From: Okapia johnstoni
Taxonomy: Eukaryota; Chordata; Mammalia; Artiodactyla; Giraffidae
NCBI GenBank assembly: GCA_024291935.2
Contig: CM044310.1
Coordinates: forward strand, 116,508,213 to 116,572,212
Direction: 5' to 3'
DNA: 64,000 nucleotides
Part shown: piece after piece, positions 31,359 through 47,923 of the stretch
Layout: every line of letters begins with the position of its first letter
Position numbering within the stretch: the first letter of the stretch is position 1
Made by a program: the position numbers and the translations under genes
Notes under the pieces: model-generated
What the model saw: only the letters and a program-made list of their open reading frames with translations
Database searches by the model: none
Told to the model about the DNA's origin: nothing

Positions 31359-34300
31359 TCAGGCCTGCATCACCGGCCGGGACTTCTCCGCCTGCAGCTT
31401 CACTCCGGAGCCCGCGAAGCCGGTGCCGCCCTGTAGGAGAAGAGGGTGCCATGGGGGTTCCCTAGCCCCGGAGGTGAGGCTGTGCCTCGGCACCTGGCTT
31501 GGTGGGGCGGGGCTAAGGCAAAGGGGCGGAGGGCTCTGGAAAGAGGGCGGGGTTACCGGAAGGCCAGCGGGCGGGGAGGGGCGCCACTCACCCGCTGCAG
31601 CACGATGATGTCGCGGTCCGTGAGCTTCTCCCCGGTCACCGGGTCCACCATGTCCTTGCGAATCAGCTTCTCCACGCACTCCAGGGTGACCACGGCCCCA
31701 CTGCGGTGAGGGTGAGGGTGGGGGGTGAGGATCGGGGCCCCGCCCCAGAGAGGGGGCCACACCCGTGCCCGCCGCGTCCCGCAGGTCCCCGGGCTGTCCC
31801 CTTGGTGACTCACGAGGGCCGCAGCACGGCGCACGGTGTAGCGTTGCTCAGGCTGTCGCGGGTCACTGCGCACACGTAGCGCTCACTGCGCGTGATGAGC
31901 CCCACGCGGTCCACGGAGCCGTCCAGCGGCGTGAAGCGCACCGGCGTCAGGTCGGACATGCGCAGTGGCTTCCCGGACATGGGGCAGGTCACGATGCGGG
32001 ACTGGGGGGTGGGGGTAGGGGAGGGAGGCAGGGTCAGCAGGCGGGGCTGGAGCCGGGTGGTGAGAGGATGGGGAGGGGGCCTTCAGGACCCCGGTTTGGG
32101 GCAGGCGGGGGGTGAACCTGGCCCTCTAGAGCACACAGGCGCGGTCTGGGGTAGGGGGCTCACCGGCTTCTCTAGCTTCGTGGCCTTCGCTTCGGGGGTC
32201 AGCGACGGGATCCAGAAGCTGGGCAGCGCTTTGTCCTTGTCCTTGCCTGTGGGGCCCGCACTGGACCCGGGTTGGGCATCGTCTGCGGGCAGGGGGAGGG
32301 GCTGGGATGCCACACCCACAGAGGCACCTGTGGGACACCCCCCTCCCCCACCTGCAGGCTCATCTCTCTCACCTGGGCCGTTCCCTGCCAAGGTGGCCTT
32401 GGGCGTGAAGGGGTTGAGGGGCCGGCTCACGATGGCCGCCTCCTTCTCCAGGAAGCCCCGCACGTGGTCCTGCGCCGCCGCCCGCTGCAGCTCCTTCTGC
32501 TCCTCTCGCCGGGCGCCCCGCTGCTTCTCGTAGGCCTGCGGGCGGCCAGGGCCAGGGAGCAGTGAGCCGGGCACCCTCCTGTGGGTTGTGGGTTTGGGGC
32601 ACCCTAGGTGGGGGCGGGGTGGCTCTCTGAATTTAAAGGAGGGTAAACCGGGACCCAGGCAGGGGACACTGAGGGCAGAGGCTCTGTTTGGTGCAGGCTA
32701 GTGGCCGCACAGTCATCCGCAGTGTGTCTCTGCTGCCTTCGCTGACGCGAAGTTGTCCACCAACTGTAGGACACCCGAACCATTTTCTGTTTAGCTGGTT
32801 TGGGACTCGGTGGCTTCTCTGTCCCTTAGCAGCAGAGTGGTCAACAACTTGGCTGGAGACAGACCACCAGAGCTCAAGCCCTGCCTCTGTCACTGATGAG
32901 CTCTGTGGCCTCTAGAAAGCACTGTGACGTCTCCTGGCCTCAGCTTCTTCACCCATAAAACGGGCTCACCTTCATCTGCCGGGCAATTTCCTTCTTCTGG
33001 TGCAAAATGTATTCTAGGATTGCTTCCCGCTCATACAGGTAGCCATCAGGGCTGCAAAGAGAGGAGGGGATGAGAAAGCATGGCCAGCAGTTAACAGCCA
33101 CCCACCAAACATTAGTTCCCTGACCTAGGGACCCCCTAAACATCTTACAGGCAGCAGCTCACTCAGGGTTCTGCTTAGCTCTCTGAGGTGACCACACCAT
33201 TTTAACTCTCCTGGCTTTGTAATGTGCTCCAACGCGTAGGGGAAAATCTTGTGCCATAAAGAGTTAGCTCAGGAGGCCAAGGTTGTCCATACCCTGCATA
33301 TTCTAACCAAAGGACTGGCCTATGCCTGGCTCCTGGGAGGGTACCTCTAAGCCCTTGGAATGTCCTGCCTGGTAAGTGTTCGCCTGGGGGCATGGCTTAT
33401 GTGGCATCAGCTGGACCTCTGCAATCAAGTAAGGGAAGTGAAGTCACTCAGTCATGTCCAACTCTTTGCAACCCCATGGACTGTAGCCTACCAGGCTTCT
33501 CCATCCACGGGATTTTCCAGGCAAGAGTACTGGAGTGGGTTGCCATTTCCTTCTCCAGCGGATCTTCCCCACCCAGGGATTGAACCTGGGTCTCCCACAT
33601 TGCAGGCAGATGCTTTACCATCTGAGCCACCAGCGAAACCTCTGCAGTCAAGAGGCAGATAACGGAAGCACTCCACGAACTGTTATTATGGGCTGGCAAT
33701 GTTCTTGGAGCCCTACCCTCTATTATAAACGTATTCTCTTCCACACCCCATGAAGTATACTAGGATTGTGCCCAGGTCTCAGAAGGGAACACTGAGGCTC
33801 AGGGAGGGTAGGTGGCTTGTCTAGGGCGTGCAGCCCCTCCAGCAGTTCCCTTGCCCTTTGCCCCCCGGCCAGCCCACCCATGTTCCCAGCTTACGTGACG
33901 ACAGGGTCATGGCACGGCTGCAGCGAGAGGCAACAGCAGTCGAAGTCCTTGACAGCATCCCGGCTCAGTCGAATGTTCTGGGTGCCGTAGCCTGAGGCCG
34001 CTGGGGATGGACACAGGCAGAGGGATGGTGAGACAGGGGACGTGTCCCTGTGCAAACCCGGAGAGAAAGGCAGAGCGAGGACACAGCGGCGGTGGGGGGC
34101 ACTTGTGCAGTCAGGAGCTTGTGCCCGGTGTCTGTGTGTTGGGGGGGGCTGTACAACCCACAGGAGGTGTTCATCCCCAGAGGGTAAGTGACGGACAGAC
34201 AGGCTCTGAGGCGGCCCAAGGGCCAGCCCGGGAAAGAGGCTCGTGGCCGACTCCCCTTGGGCCCTCTGGCTCTGGGACCAAGCTCCAGCGCCTGCACCTC

Positions 34301-34660
34301 TCTGGGCCTCAGTTTTCCCATCTGGTATACGGGCTGACAACACTGATTCCTTCCTCTGTGGGTGTTTAGGAGGCTTAGATGAATTCAAGCAGGAAGGCAC
34401 TTGGTTTGCGAGGCAGGGAAAAGGGTGTTGGCTTATGTGGGCCGTTATGTTTCTAGTTATGACCATCAGGCACGTGGGGTGTCACTTAACACAGTCAGGA
34501 AGAAGACACACGAAGCAAGCTCAACCAGAGGGGCAAAGTGAGTGACCTGGGCACTTTGGGGTCCGTTTGCCCCCCTCGCAAACCCAGTACCTGTGTCCTT
34601 CTTCTTCTCATGGTAGGTGTAGACGGCCCCCGCTGTGCAGTTCTTGCCGTGCCGCGTCAT
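31359..34660 (-). CDS. NOSIP: NOSIP, nitric oxide synthase-interacting protein (U-box E3 ligase)
   Basis: Nuclear/cytoplasmic E3 ubiquitin ligase reported to bind endothelial and neuronal NO synthase and lower its activity, and to be needed for craniofacial development. Coding exons in transcript order (minus strand): 34660-34591, 34000-33895, 33051-32970, 32535-32373, 32282-32164, 32001-31814, 31700-31592, 31430-31359. This gives 302 aa against 301 in human. All splice sites are GT-AG and every junction keeps frame. The N-terminus is MTRHGKNCTAG, then a basic KKKD. The first half of the split U-box is about residues 41-90 (FDCCCLSLQPCHDPVVTPDG, YLYEREAILEYI). A charged coiled-coil-like linker follows at 88-125. 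The second half is about 180-275 (VTCPMSGKPLRMSDLTPV, LECVEKLIRKDMVDPVTG). The start is the first Met, 22 bases inside its exon. Confidence 0.98.
33440..33640 (-). mobile_element. Bov-tA SINE in NOSIP intron
   Basis: Reverse copy: gtcatgtccaactctttgca, ggcaagagtactggagtggg, gccaccagcgaaacc. Confidence 0.92.
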
Positions 34661-35824
34661 CCCGGCGGGGAGGAAGGGGTAGCTGCAAGGTGGTGGTGAC
34701 CCGAGGGAGCCCACGCAGAGAGGACTGGACCTTTATGGTCCCCGATCTGACCTGATGGGGAAGCTGGGAGTGGGGCAGGGGAAGAGTTTTGCACTCGTTA
34801 AATGGTTAAGAAAGGCCTCTACCCCCTCAAAAAAAGGGCACCCCCACCTGAAAAAGACCTGAAGTTTGCTTCTGGAAGTGGTGTTGGAAAGAGCACAAGT
34901 TGCAAGTTATCCTAAGATGGTGGAAGGAGGGTTATGTGCAATCTGATGGAAAGTTCTAGCATCTGAGGTGACGGGTGGAGCGAGAACACGCGTGGGAGAC
35001 TAAAGTGCCTGGCAGATGTTCTGGACTCTCGAGCGTTATGTGGATGCTACACGCCCATTTCAACTGAGCGCGTCTGGATTCGCTTCGGTGCAATGCACCT
35101 GTTGCTCAAACTGTTCCCTCACGCATCACTTGCATTGGAATAAATTCCAAGTTTTCAAAACAAGTGTTAGAGGGAGAACTGACTGCATAGGGAATTCTGG
35201 TAAATCAACAAGAAAAACCCAGCTACCCTGATAGGAAACCGAGCAAAGAGTGAGAAGACTATTTGCAAAAGCAGCTCAAAGACTGACAGGTGGGTGCCTC
35301 AAGCTCTCCTCACAGGAAAACCACCATGGGACGTCACTTTACTCCTGTCTCCAAGCGGGCAGGCGGCACTGTGAGCGCTGGCTAAGACCAGGTGAGGGTT
35401 GGTGATAGGAACCCCCGCAGGTGATGCTGGGGGAACATGGGCTGCTGGGACTTCCGCAAAGTGAGTGCAGGCGATTCTGCACTTGCGTGTGTGTGCCCCA
35501 GAGACGGCACCCACTAGGGAGCACATATGAGGATGTTCGCGGTGATGCTCTTTATCCTGGAGGGGAGCTGAAGGCAACTGAATATACCGCCCTGGCGGAA
35601 TGGACAGTGACTGCCCACCAAGGAGACCACCCAGCAGTGAGATGCAACTGACTGGGTGTGTACAGAGCATCACGGGTGGATCTTAAAACCATGACGCTGG
35701 GTGAAAAAGAAAGAAAACAATCTACATGTGCACAAAACATTTCAAACATCTGCAAACAAAAGGATCATGTATATAATGGTTGCCCATGTAAGGGAGGGGA
35801 CTGACTAGGGGATGGATGATGCAA

Positions 35825-36015
35825 GCTCAGTCGCTTCAGTCGGGTCCCACTCTTTCAGACCGCATGGACTGTAGCCCACCAGGCTCCTCTGTCAGTGGGA
35901 TTCTCCAAGCCAGAATGCAGGAGTGGGCTGCCATGCCCTCCTCCAGGGGATCTTCCCAACCCAGGGACTGAACCCACATCTCCCACATTGGTAGGCAGAG
36001 TCTTTACCAGCTAGC
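35825..36015 (-). mobile_element. Bov-tA SINE in NOSIP intron 1
   Basis: Reverse copy: gactgtagcccaccaggctc, ccaacccagggactgaaccc, gcagagtctttaccagctag. Confidence 0.88.
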
Positions 36016-37339
36016 GGAAGACTAGGGGATTATAAGAGTAATCCCCTTTTAACAAGAGTAAATCAGTCAAACAAGCTGAGGGTTGATGGGATCAATGGAA
36101 TAAAACCTTCTGCCTGGCCTTGGCCCTCTCCTCGCTGTGACTCTGGACAGATAATTCCCTTTCAGAGCCCTTTGTAAGAGCTGCGGAGAACCATGGGCTG
36201 TACCTGACATTAACTGGATGGCTGTGTGGACTAAATGAGGTCATACACAGAGTCTGGCATATGGAATGTTCAGGAAATATTCACTCCAGTTCTCTGGCTG
36301 CAAGGAGGATCCAGAAGGCAGGGGTGGGGGCACCACCAGGGGCTCCCAAAATGTAAGAAAGCAACTTCATCTTTATTTCCCTGATTTGTGATGCTTTCAG
36401 AATCTTGCCTTTCTCTTTCAAAACATAAACCTCTCCTGGAACTTACGGACCTTGCACACCCCCTACTGGCGTCTTCTTCCCAGTAGGTACATTTACAGAG
36501 AATAGATGCACAGACCCATAAGGATGCAGTTGATGTGTTTTGGCAGATGCATACACCCTCCTAACTACCGCCCCAATCGCGTTGTGGAACATTCCTGTCA
36601 CCCAAGCCGCGGCCACTGTGCTGCGTGCAGAGGTTGACCTTGGTGAAACACCCCAACTCGACCCACGGCCCGTCCTCCGGCTTCCCCTCACCCCTCAACT
36701 TTGGAGCAGGTGTCCAGCACCTGCTGCCTCCCCAGCTCACCTGCCACCCCCCTCCTCCGCCCTGGCCCCCTGGCTTCCGCCCCCGTCCCCCCACCCATCA
36801 CCACTCATGAAGGTCGAGTTCACCTCCGCAGGGACAAATTCCCCACTCTATTCTTAGTTGTCAACTGCCTTGACCCTCCGTGGTATTTGGCACTGGGCTG
36901 CTTGTCTTGTAGCCAAGCTCTCCGGCTTTGTGGACTGGGACATTTTCTCTCTGAGAAGAGAGGAACCGCTAGAGAGGGATCATTACTTCTCTGGGCTGTC
37001 ATGGGAATAAGCACAGGGGACACTGCTTGATCCCTGACCCCCAGGCCAACTCCCTGCGGCCTCATCTCATCAATTGTCCAACTTCAGCCACCCTCTGAGG
37101 AGAGAGGCAAACAGAGGCACAGAAGTGAAGCCATTTGCCTAGGCCAGTGGTTCTCAAAGTAAGGTCCGCCGAGACCCCAGGGGTCCCTGAGGCCCTTTCA
37201 GGGGGTCCACAGGATGATCTCCATGGCACTAGTATGTGTCTGCCTCTGTCCCTCTCATTCCCTAATGAGTGTTCGGTGGAGTTTTCCAGAGGCTGTGTGA
37301 CTTGTGCTTGTGCAACCTTGGCTTTAAAAAATGTCTGGT

Positions 37340-37640
37340 GTACAGACTGAAAGAAGCCAGGTACAAAAGCCCCTACTGTTGATTCCGTTTATAGGAAAGG
37401 TCCAGAATGGGCAGATCCTTAGAAGCAGAAAGGAGACTGGTGGCTGCCACACGCTGGGAGAAGGGAGGACGGGAGTGGGGAGTGGCTGCTAAGGGGAATG
37501 GGATTTCTTTCTGCTTTGATGAAAATGTCCTGAAATCAGAAAGTGGAGATGGTTACAAAAATAGTGATTATATGAAAAACCAGAGTTGTATACTTTGAAT
37601 AGATGAGTTTTTTGTTTACGAATATTTCAATAAAGACCCT
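37340..37640 (+). mobile_element. L1 LINE 3' fragment
   Basis: Shows ggtccagaatgggcagatcc, agcagaaaggagactggtgg, and a decayed end with aataaag. Confidence 0.65.
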
Positions 37641-37674
37641 TTCACGTCTGTTTTCATTTCTTATATGGCAAGTC

Positions 37675-37795
37675 TTTTTTCCCTTGGGCTGCACTTGTGG
37701 CTTGCAGGATCTTTAGTTTGCAGACCAGGGATTGAACCCGGGCCTTCAGCAGTGAAAGTGCGGAGTCCTAACCACCAGACCACCAGGGAACCCCC
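37675..37795 (-). mobile_element. CHR-type SINE in NOSIP intron 1
   Basis: Reverse copy: ggctgcacttgtggcttgca, accagggattgaacccgggc, ccaccagaccaccaggga. Confidence 0.85.
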
Positions 37796-38974
37796 CTGAT
37801 GTGGCAAATTGTGATAGACCAAACTTCCATAACAAAAGCTTTTCGGAGTCCTTGACGATTTTTAAGATCCTGAGACCAAGAAGTTTGAGAACCGCTGACT
37901 GGGGTGGGCAGGTTTATGGTCTCCTCAGTTAGGACAGGATCAGAAAACAGAACAACTACCATCTGCTGTCACTAGCACTTCAGAGATGACACATCCAAAG
38001 TAAGAGCAGCTATTATTTATCAACGTTCCCATCTTACACAGGAGAAAACAGGCCCATGGAGCCCCCCTGGCAACAGAGCTGGACTTAAACCCAGGCACCC
38101 GGGCTCTGGAGCCACCCCCCTTAATCATGTGACAGCTGGCAGTCCTCCCAGGGAGGTCACAATCCGAGAATAAAGGCTAATCCATTCCCATTCTCCTACA
38201 AAGTCTTCAAAATCTAGAGTCTAGTCCACTCTTTTAATGTCTCGATTCAGAGAACAACTTTCAGTGGAGGAACTTGTCCTACATTTAGATTTCATAAAAT
38301 TTAAAGGAGCAAATGTACATTCACATGTCCTGGTTGCGCCAGACATACTTGAAAGTTTTCCAGGGACTGAATCCAGTATTGGTGCTTGAATTTAAATTAA
38401 TTAAAATAAAGTGATAAAAAAAAAATACAGTCTCTCAGGGCCATGAGACAAGTATCAAAGTGCTCCACAGCCTCTGGGGACTCGTGGCTACAGTGTTTAA
38501 AAAAACATGACCACAATACCATGGATGCATTAATAATTCCTTAACATCATCTACTATCCAGCTGGTATTCAAATCTCCCTTATTATCTCCCCAGGTCTTT
38601 TTCTGCAGTCGATTTGTTTGAATCCTGAATCTCCTGAGGTCAGAGATCCCTCTGGGAACTAAAGGATGAGAAAACTAAAGAAGAACTAAAGGATGCTACA
38701 AGCCCCCTCCAGAGAAGAGCATGGGGTCACATGGATGCTGCTGGCTGTCCCAGGGGGTGGAGGCTTGTGTTAAGGGAACCCAAAGGGCCAATTACATTCA
38801 AGGAACTCACAGACAGATATAGGAAATATCAGAAGCAGGAAAGAGGGAGGCTCCCTAAAAGCAAAAGGGAACATCTGAGATTTTTCTATTAATAGTGACT
38901 GGTATTCATCTAAGAGGTTCAGTAAACCCAGCCCTGTTATAAGCATTTTATACATCTTAACTCCACTGAATCCC

Positions 38975-39245
38975 AGGCTTCCCTGATAGCTCAGTTGGTT
39001 AAGAATCTGCCTGCAATGCAGGAGACCCTGGTTCGATCCCTGGGTTGGGAAGATCCCCTGGAAAAGGGATAGGTTACCCACTCCAGTATTCTTGGGCTTC
39101 CCTGGTGGCTCAGACGGTAAAGAATCTGCCTGCAATGTGGGAGATCTGGGTTCAATCCCTGGGTTGGGAAGATCCCTTGGCGAAGGGAATGGCTACCCAC
39201 TCCAGTATTCTGGCCTAGAGAATTCCATGGACTGAGCGACTTTCA
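38975..39245 (+). mobile_element. Two tandem Bov-tA SINEs
   Basis: Two copies in a row, starting gcttccctgatagctcagtt and gcttccctggtggctcagac. Each carries ggttgggaagatcc; the second ends in a gactgagcgactttcacttt tail. Confidence 0.92.
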
Positions 39246-39804
39246 CTTTCCACCGAATCCCACAGCACAAATGGCTGCTACAAACAAGGAAATGGAGGCA
39301 GGGAGAAGGTGCCCAGTGCAGCCGGGGGTTGACCCAGGCATCTGTGTCTGTGGCCGAGACCATCCCTCGTGCCGCCTGGCTGCAGGTGGCCCCAGGCTCC
39401 GCGCTGACTCTCAGTGTGGAATGGGGCAGCTCCTATGGGCCTGGCTCTGCTCCTGGAAATCCGATCCGCTTCCTCCTCCCAGGCCCCATCAGGAGTCGCC
39501 CGCTATGGGAAGGCTGAGGGGGGCATTCCTGATGTTCTGACAATGCCCTGCTTCACCTCCATTACAACCATCTCAGAACTGCCCCCCTCCAGACTAGAGC
39601 CCCCTAGAGGTGGGGCCTGGGTTGGACTCCAGACTGGGTCCCAGCACTGCCTGGCACCTGGGGGTGGGGGCTGCGCCCAGAGATGGCATGATAGTATCAG
39701 TTAACGACTTCCAACCATAAGGCTGGGGTAGGGTGTGTAATCAATGAAAGGAACCATCCATCCAGTCAATACATCACAAAAGCACTACAAGAACAGACGT
39801 GACT

Positions 39805-39925
39805 TGACTTCCCTGGTGGTCCAGTGAGGAGAAGACTGTGCTTGCAATGCCAAGGACCCAGGTTTGACCCCACATGCCACCACTAAAACCCATCACAGCC
39901 AAATAAAGAAATAAATATTAAAAAA
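39805..39925 (+). mobile_element. CHR-type SINE
   Basis: gacttccctggtggtccagt, a decayed B box, and an A-rich tail. Confidence 0.8.
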
Positions 39926-41499
39926 AACCCCCAAAAAACAGGATGGTATGGAGGGGAGACTGTTAGAAATTAAGAGGAATTTAAACGACAAAACAAAGAT
40001 TTGAATTAATTCTGATTCAAACAAGTGAAATTTTTATCAGGGTTGCTTTTGTAAGTGTGATAATAGTATTGTGGCCATGGAAGAAAATGTTCCTGCTTTT
40101 TTGTGTGCCTGTATGCTTTTTAAAATTAAAAAAAAAATGTTTTTGGAAAAATTTTTAAAAAGTTGAAGTATACTTAGTTTAGTGTTGTGAAAATGTCTCT
40201 GCTTTTTACACAGGTATCCTAAAGTATTTCGGGGTGAAATGTCACGATAGCCTTATATATTTAATTTAAAAAAACACCCAGCCAGTATGGCAAAAATATT
40301 AATAAACAGAAACTCTGGCATAGGAATTTTTATATTATGATCCCACTTTTATGTAAGTTGTGTTAGGTAGGAAGTTAGACATAAGCAAGGAGGGGAAGCC
40401 TGGCTGAAAGGGATGCAAGCCATCTCTAAACTCTGAGACACACTCAAGCGAGTTCACAGATACGCTACAAATATAACCACAGAGACTTTTCAACTCCTGC
40501 ATATGTATCCTAGGCACACAGTGGATAGAAAATGACCCCAGGGGCTTCTCCAAGTAACCTTACCCGCAGTTAGGGAGTTAGGAGCCTATTAAGACATAAA
40601 CAACACAGCCTGCAGGTATACAACTTATAATTATCATTTAGCCTTGAGCGTATGCCCATTTCTATCCCCTTTCATTGGCTGGTGGTGGGTACAAGTCCTA
40701 CTTTGAACAGGGCAAAGCCAAAAGGAGGAGACTGTAAGTGTAAAAGAGGGAAGCCAAGAGCGCTTGACAGGAAGGATGAGGAGGACTTCTATGGGAGTGT
40801 TGGATTAATAAAAGATTATCTGCTTGAGCTGAATGGAGCTGTAGCTTGTCTGTTGTTCTACACCTTTTCGTCCATTGCTCCAAATTTTTGTTGCCACGAG
40901 ATAAGAACGGAGGAAGAGAAAGAAGCTAACCTGACTGGTGGGACGTTTTCATAATAAAATATTAAAGTAAAACTGTTTTAAAGGATCCATCAACGCTTGA
41001 GTTCATAACGAATCAGCAGCACCATCAAAGTGAGAACCTAGGACTGCCGAACCCCAAAGCTCTACAGAGGAAAACGTTCACCCACAGCAACTCCAAGAGG
41101 GAAGGGCCTGTCAAAAAGGTGCAAGGAGGCAGCGGCGGCGACTGCACAACCCTTCCCCGCCTTTCGCATCACGGTCTGGGAAACTGCGGCCACGAAAAGG
41201 TGGCCGCGGGGGGGGGGGGGGTGCTCCTCGTTCAACTTTCACTCCTTAGACCCCCAGGTGTCCCAGTCTCTTCCGTGCCCTGGGATCCGCAGCCCATTCG
41301 TCTGCACTGGAGCTAATACTCTCGGGAGAACAACCGGACGAAGGTTTGGCTACCTCAAGGGATTTCCGGCACCTCCAAACCGGCTTCAAAGTTGAGGCAC
41401 CTAGAGGGCTCTATAAATGACTGCCAGGAAGTAAGGATTTCAAAATCTTGTCCCAGTCTCCCTCAGGACCACAAGACTGTGGCCCACTGGAAGGCTATC

Positions 41500-41700
41500 G
41501 CACTAACACGATTCTTCTACCGCCCAGAACTCACCTCACAGACGACGCCTCCTGCCTCGGTGAATACTTCAACAGTACCCCTACACCGGAAAGGAGCGCT
41601 GTTTTCCCTCTCCGCTCCGCCGCTTCCGCCCGGCGAAGAGACCGGAAGTAGTTCTGCCCCTTGTGGCGGAGATAGCTCTTCTGGCTTGGTAAATTCTCCC
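41500..41700 (-). promoter_or_regulatory. NOSIP: NOSIP promoter and noncoding exon 1
   Basis: A GC-rich segment with ETS-type sites (accggaagt at 41641-41649 and other TTCCGC/TTCCGG cores). On the minus strand a likely noncoding exon runs from about 41650 down to 41535, where ctgtgag meets the donor gtgagtt. It would splice to the acceptor at 34683, leaving 22 noncoding bases before the ATG. A CTCF-like site lies at about 41655-41668. Confidence 0.65.
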
Positions 41701-42312
41701 TTCTTTTTTTTCCCTCCCCCTGGAAACGTGAATGGCAACTCGAGGGTTCCGGTCGGTGAAACTGGCGTGAATAGTGGGGGTGCTTAGTAAATACTAGGCG
41801 TTTCCCTGGGTAGGCAATTTCCTGCTTGTTCCTGGGCTTTGCGTCTCTTCAAGCCTGTGTTTAAGGACTAACCACTTTGCCCAGAAATTGAAAAGCCCGC
41901 TTACCAAAGTATGTATCATCCACTTTTCTGCTGCAAAATAAGAGACAATAGAGAAGGGACGGCTCCTCTGTCCCCACTTTGTAAATGGAGCAGTTGAGAA
42001 GTCGGAAGTCAAAGCCTTTCAAATTGTCTCAGGAAGCAGGAATTTACTGCGGCATACCTACCTATCTCTAGGGACTAAGGCATACGTTTCCCTCCAGTTT
42101 CCAGATAGCTAGATATCTAGATGTTCATTTCCCTAGCTCAGCCTGGCCAGCTCTCTGCGGGGGGCGGGGGGGATTATAGGAGGGGAGGGGAGGAGGCGTC
42201 TATCCAACACCCTAAGTGTCCCCATGGTGTCAGGAGACCCAGGCTCCCTATGGGGCTCTGGACGTTATACCCTTAATCATAAGGTCCCTTTATTTATTTA
42301 CGTATTTTTTCA

Positions 42313-42885
42313 TAGTTCAGTTCAGTCGCTCAGTCGTGTCCGACTCTTTGCGACCCCATGAATTGCAGCACGCCAGGCCTCTCTGTCCATCACCAACTCC
42401 CGGAGTCTACCCAAACCCATGTCCATCGAGTCGGTGATGCCATCCAACCATCTCATCCTCTGTCGTCCCCTTCTCCTTCCGCCCCCAATCCTACCCAGCA
42501 TTAGGGTCTTTTCCAATGAGTCAACTCTTCGCATGAGGTGGCCAAAGTATTGGAGTTTCAGCTTCAACATCAGACCTTCCAATGAACACCCAGGATTGAT
42601 CTCTTTTAGGATGGATTGATTGGATCTCCTTGCAGTCCAAGGGACTCTCAAGAGTCTTCTCCAACACCACAGTTCAAAAGCATCAATTCTTCAGTGCTCA
42701 GCTTTCTTCACCGTCCAACTCTCACATCCATACATGACCACTGGAAAAACCATAGCCTTGACTAGACGGACTTTTGTTGGCAAAGTAATGTCTGTGCTTT
42801 TCAATATGCTATCTAGGTTGGCCATAACCTTCCTTCCAAGGAGTAAGCGTCTTTTAATTTCATGGCTGCAATCACCATCAGCAGT
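42313..42885 (-). mobile_element. BovB-derived LINE tail / ART2A-like SINE
   Basis: Near full-length antisense copy between the NOSIP and PRRG2 promoters. The minus-strand frame is open for 109 codons ([20 protein letters not shown], then [20 protein letters not shown]). Confidence 0.92.
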
Positions 42886-42899
42886 TTTTTCATAAGGTC

Positions 42900-43116
42900 C
42901 CTTTAAATACTCTGTCCCTTACCTGAGTCCCGCCCAGGGCAGGTAATAAAAAAACCCCGCCCCTCTTGCCTGGAACCGGGATTGTGCTGGCTTTGATGAA
43001 CAAGGTACCCTCTCGTTCCTCTCCCCTCCCCTCTCCCCTGCCCCTCTTCACAGCTGGCCGCAGTTAGCCGAGGAGGCCCCGATTAAGGAGGGGACAGTGC
43101 TCACAAGTCTAGGCAG
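42900..43116 (+). promoter_or_regulatory. PRRG2: PRRG2 promoter and noncoding exon 1
   Basis: A pyrimidine-rich segment ending in aggcag followed by the donor gtaagt at 43117. This marks a likely 5' UTR exon that joins the acceptor upstream of the start codon (ttcctag, ending 43992). An AT-rich element (taataaaaaa, near 42942) lies upstream and could act as a weak TATA. The start site is not fixed. Confidence 0.5.
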
Positions 43117-43309
43117 GTAAGTGAATGTCCCTGGAGGCAGAGCTTGGCTTGGGGACCTTGGCGACCTGGCTCTGGGCTCTTCTGCTACCCAGAAGTTGGG
43201 GCCCCCAAACCCAGGAGTCCAGGATCACTAGCCCCTCCTTCAACTGCTGGACCCCAGGATATGCGCTTCTGGTTTTACTTCTTGTATACTCTTTGATCTC
43301 TGTGGGTGG

Positions 43310-43520
43310 AAGGGTTTCCCTGGTGGCTCAGGCAGTAAAGTATGTGCCTACAGTGCAGGAGACCTGGATTCAATCCCTGGGTCGGGAAGATCTCCTGAAG
43401 ACGGGAATATCAACTCACTCCAGTATTCTTGCTTGGGAAATCCCATGGACAGAGGAGCCTGATGGGCTACAGTCCATGGGATCGCAAGAAGTCAGACACG
43501 ACTGAGCGACAAGTGCTGTA
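43310..43520 (+). mobile_element. Bov-tA SINE in PRRG2 5' intron
   Basis: gtttccctggtggctcaggc to gtcagacacgactgagcgac. Confidence 0.92.
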
Positions 43521-43584
43521 GGTGGATGTGGCAATGGGCACAGAGAGATGGGTATACATGGAGATTATCAGGAAGAAAGGAATC

Positions 43585-43900
43585 CAATCAATGGACGTGT
43601 TTATGAGCGCCTGCTATGTGCCCAAACCCGTGCTGGGTGCTGCACACACAGCTGGGAAAAAGATAACCTCCTGGCTCTGGTCTCTGGAGGGACACTGCCT
43701 TTGCTGAAATCCTGCATCTGAATCTTGCAAACTGTGTGAACTCGGGCAAGTTCTTTTACTTCCCTGTGCCTCAGTCTCCTCCTGTATCAAATGGAGATAA
43801 TAATAGCACTGTGGTGAAAATGAAACTGAGTTGATAGAGGTAAATGACCTTGAACAGTCTCTGGTCCAGATTACAGGCCATGTAAGTGTCTGCTCTTATT
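43585..43900 (+). mobile_element. MIR-like SINE traces
   Basis: gagcgcctgctatgtgccca, then gtgtgaactcgggcaagttc and cctcagtctcctcctgtatc. Ancient and diverged. Confidence 0.6.
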
Positions 43901-44004
43901 ATAATTCATGGACCACAGAGTCTGATCAGGGAGACCTGGCCTCATTCTTCAGTGGCTGAGGCCCTTCTCATCTAACCACACTTGGTTCCTAGTGTCCACA
44001 AAAT

Positions 44005-47923
<3,919 letters not shown>

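Larger units (their letters stand above)
34683..41534 (-). other. NOSIP: NOSIP intron 1 (6.9 kb), repeat-rich
   Basis: The intron between the probable noncoding exon and the first coding exon. Contents: a Bov-tA SINE at 35825-36015 (-), L1-like fragments at about 36440-36620 and 37340-37640, and CHR SINEs at 37675-37795 (-) and 39805-39925 (+). Two Bov-tA copies lie in tandem at 38975-39245 (+). An AT-rich LTR-like stretch is near 40560-40960, with aataaaag at 40807. A run of fourteen G lies at 41208-41221. No other coding exon is recognised. Confidence 0.65.

Noticed and set aside
42322..42651. 109-codon minus-strand frame with LINE-like protein
   Set aside because: It is the C-terminal end of a BovB reverse transcriptase inside a repeat, seen again near 27.7 and 28.6 kb. 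Annotated as a mobile element, not a host gene.
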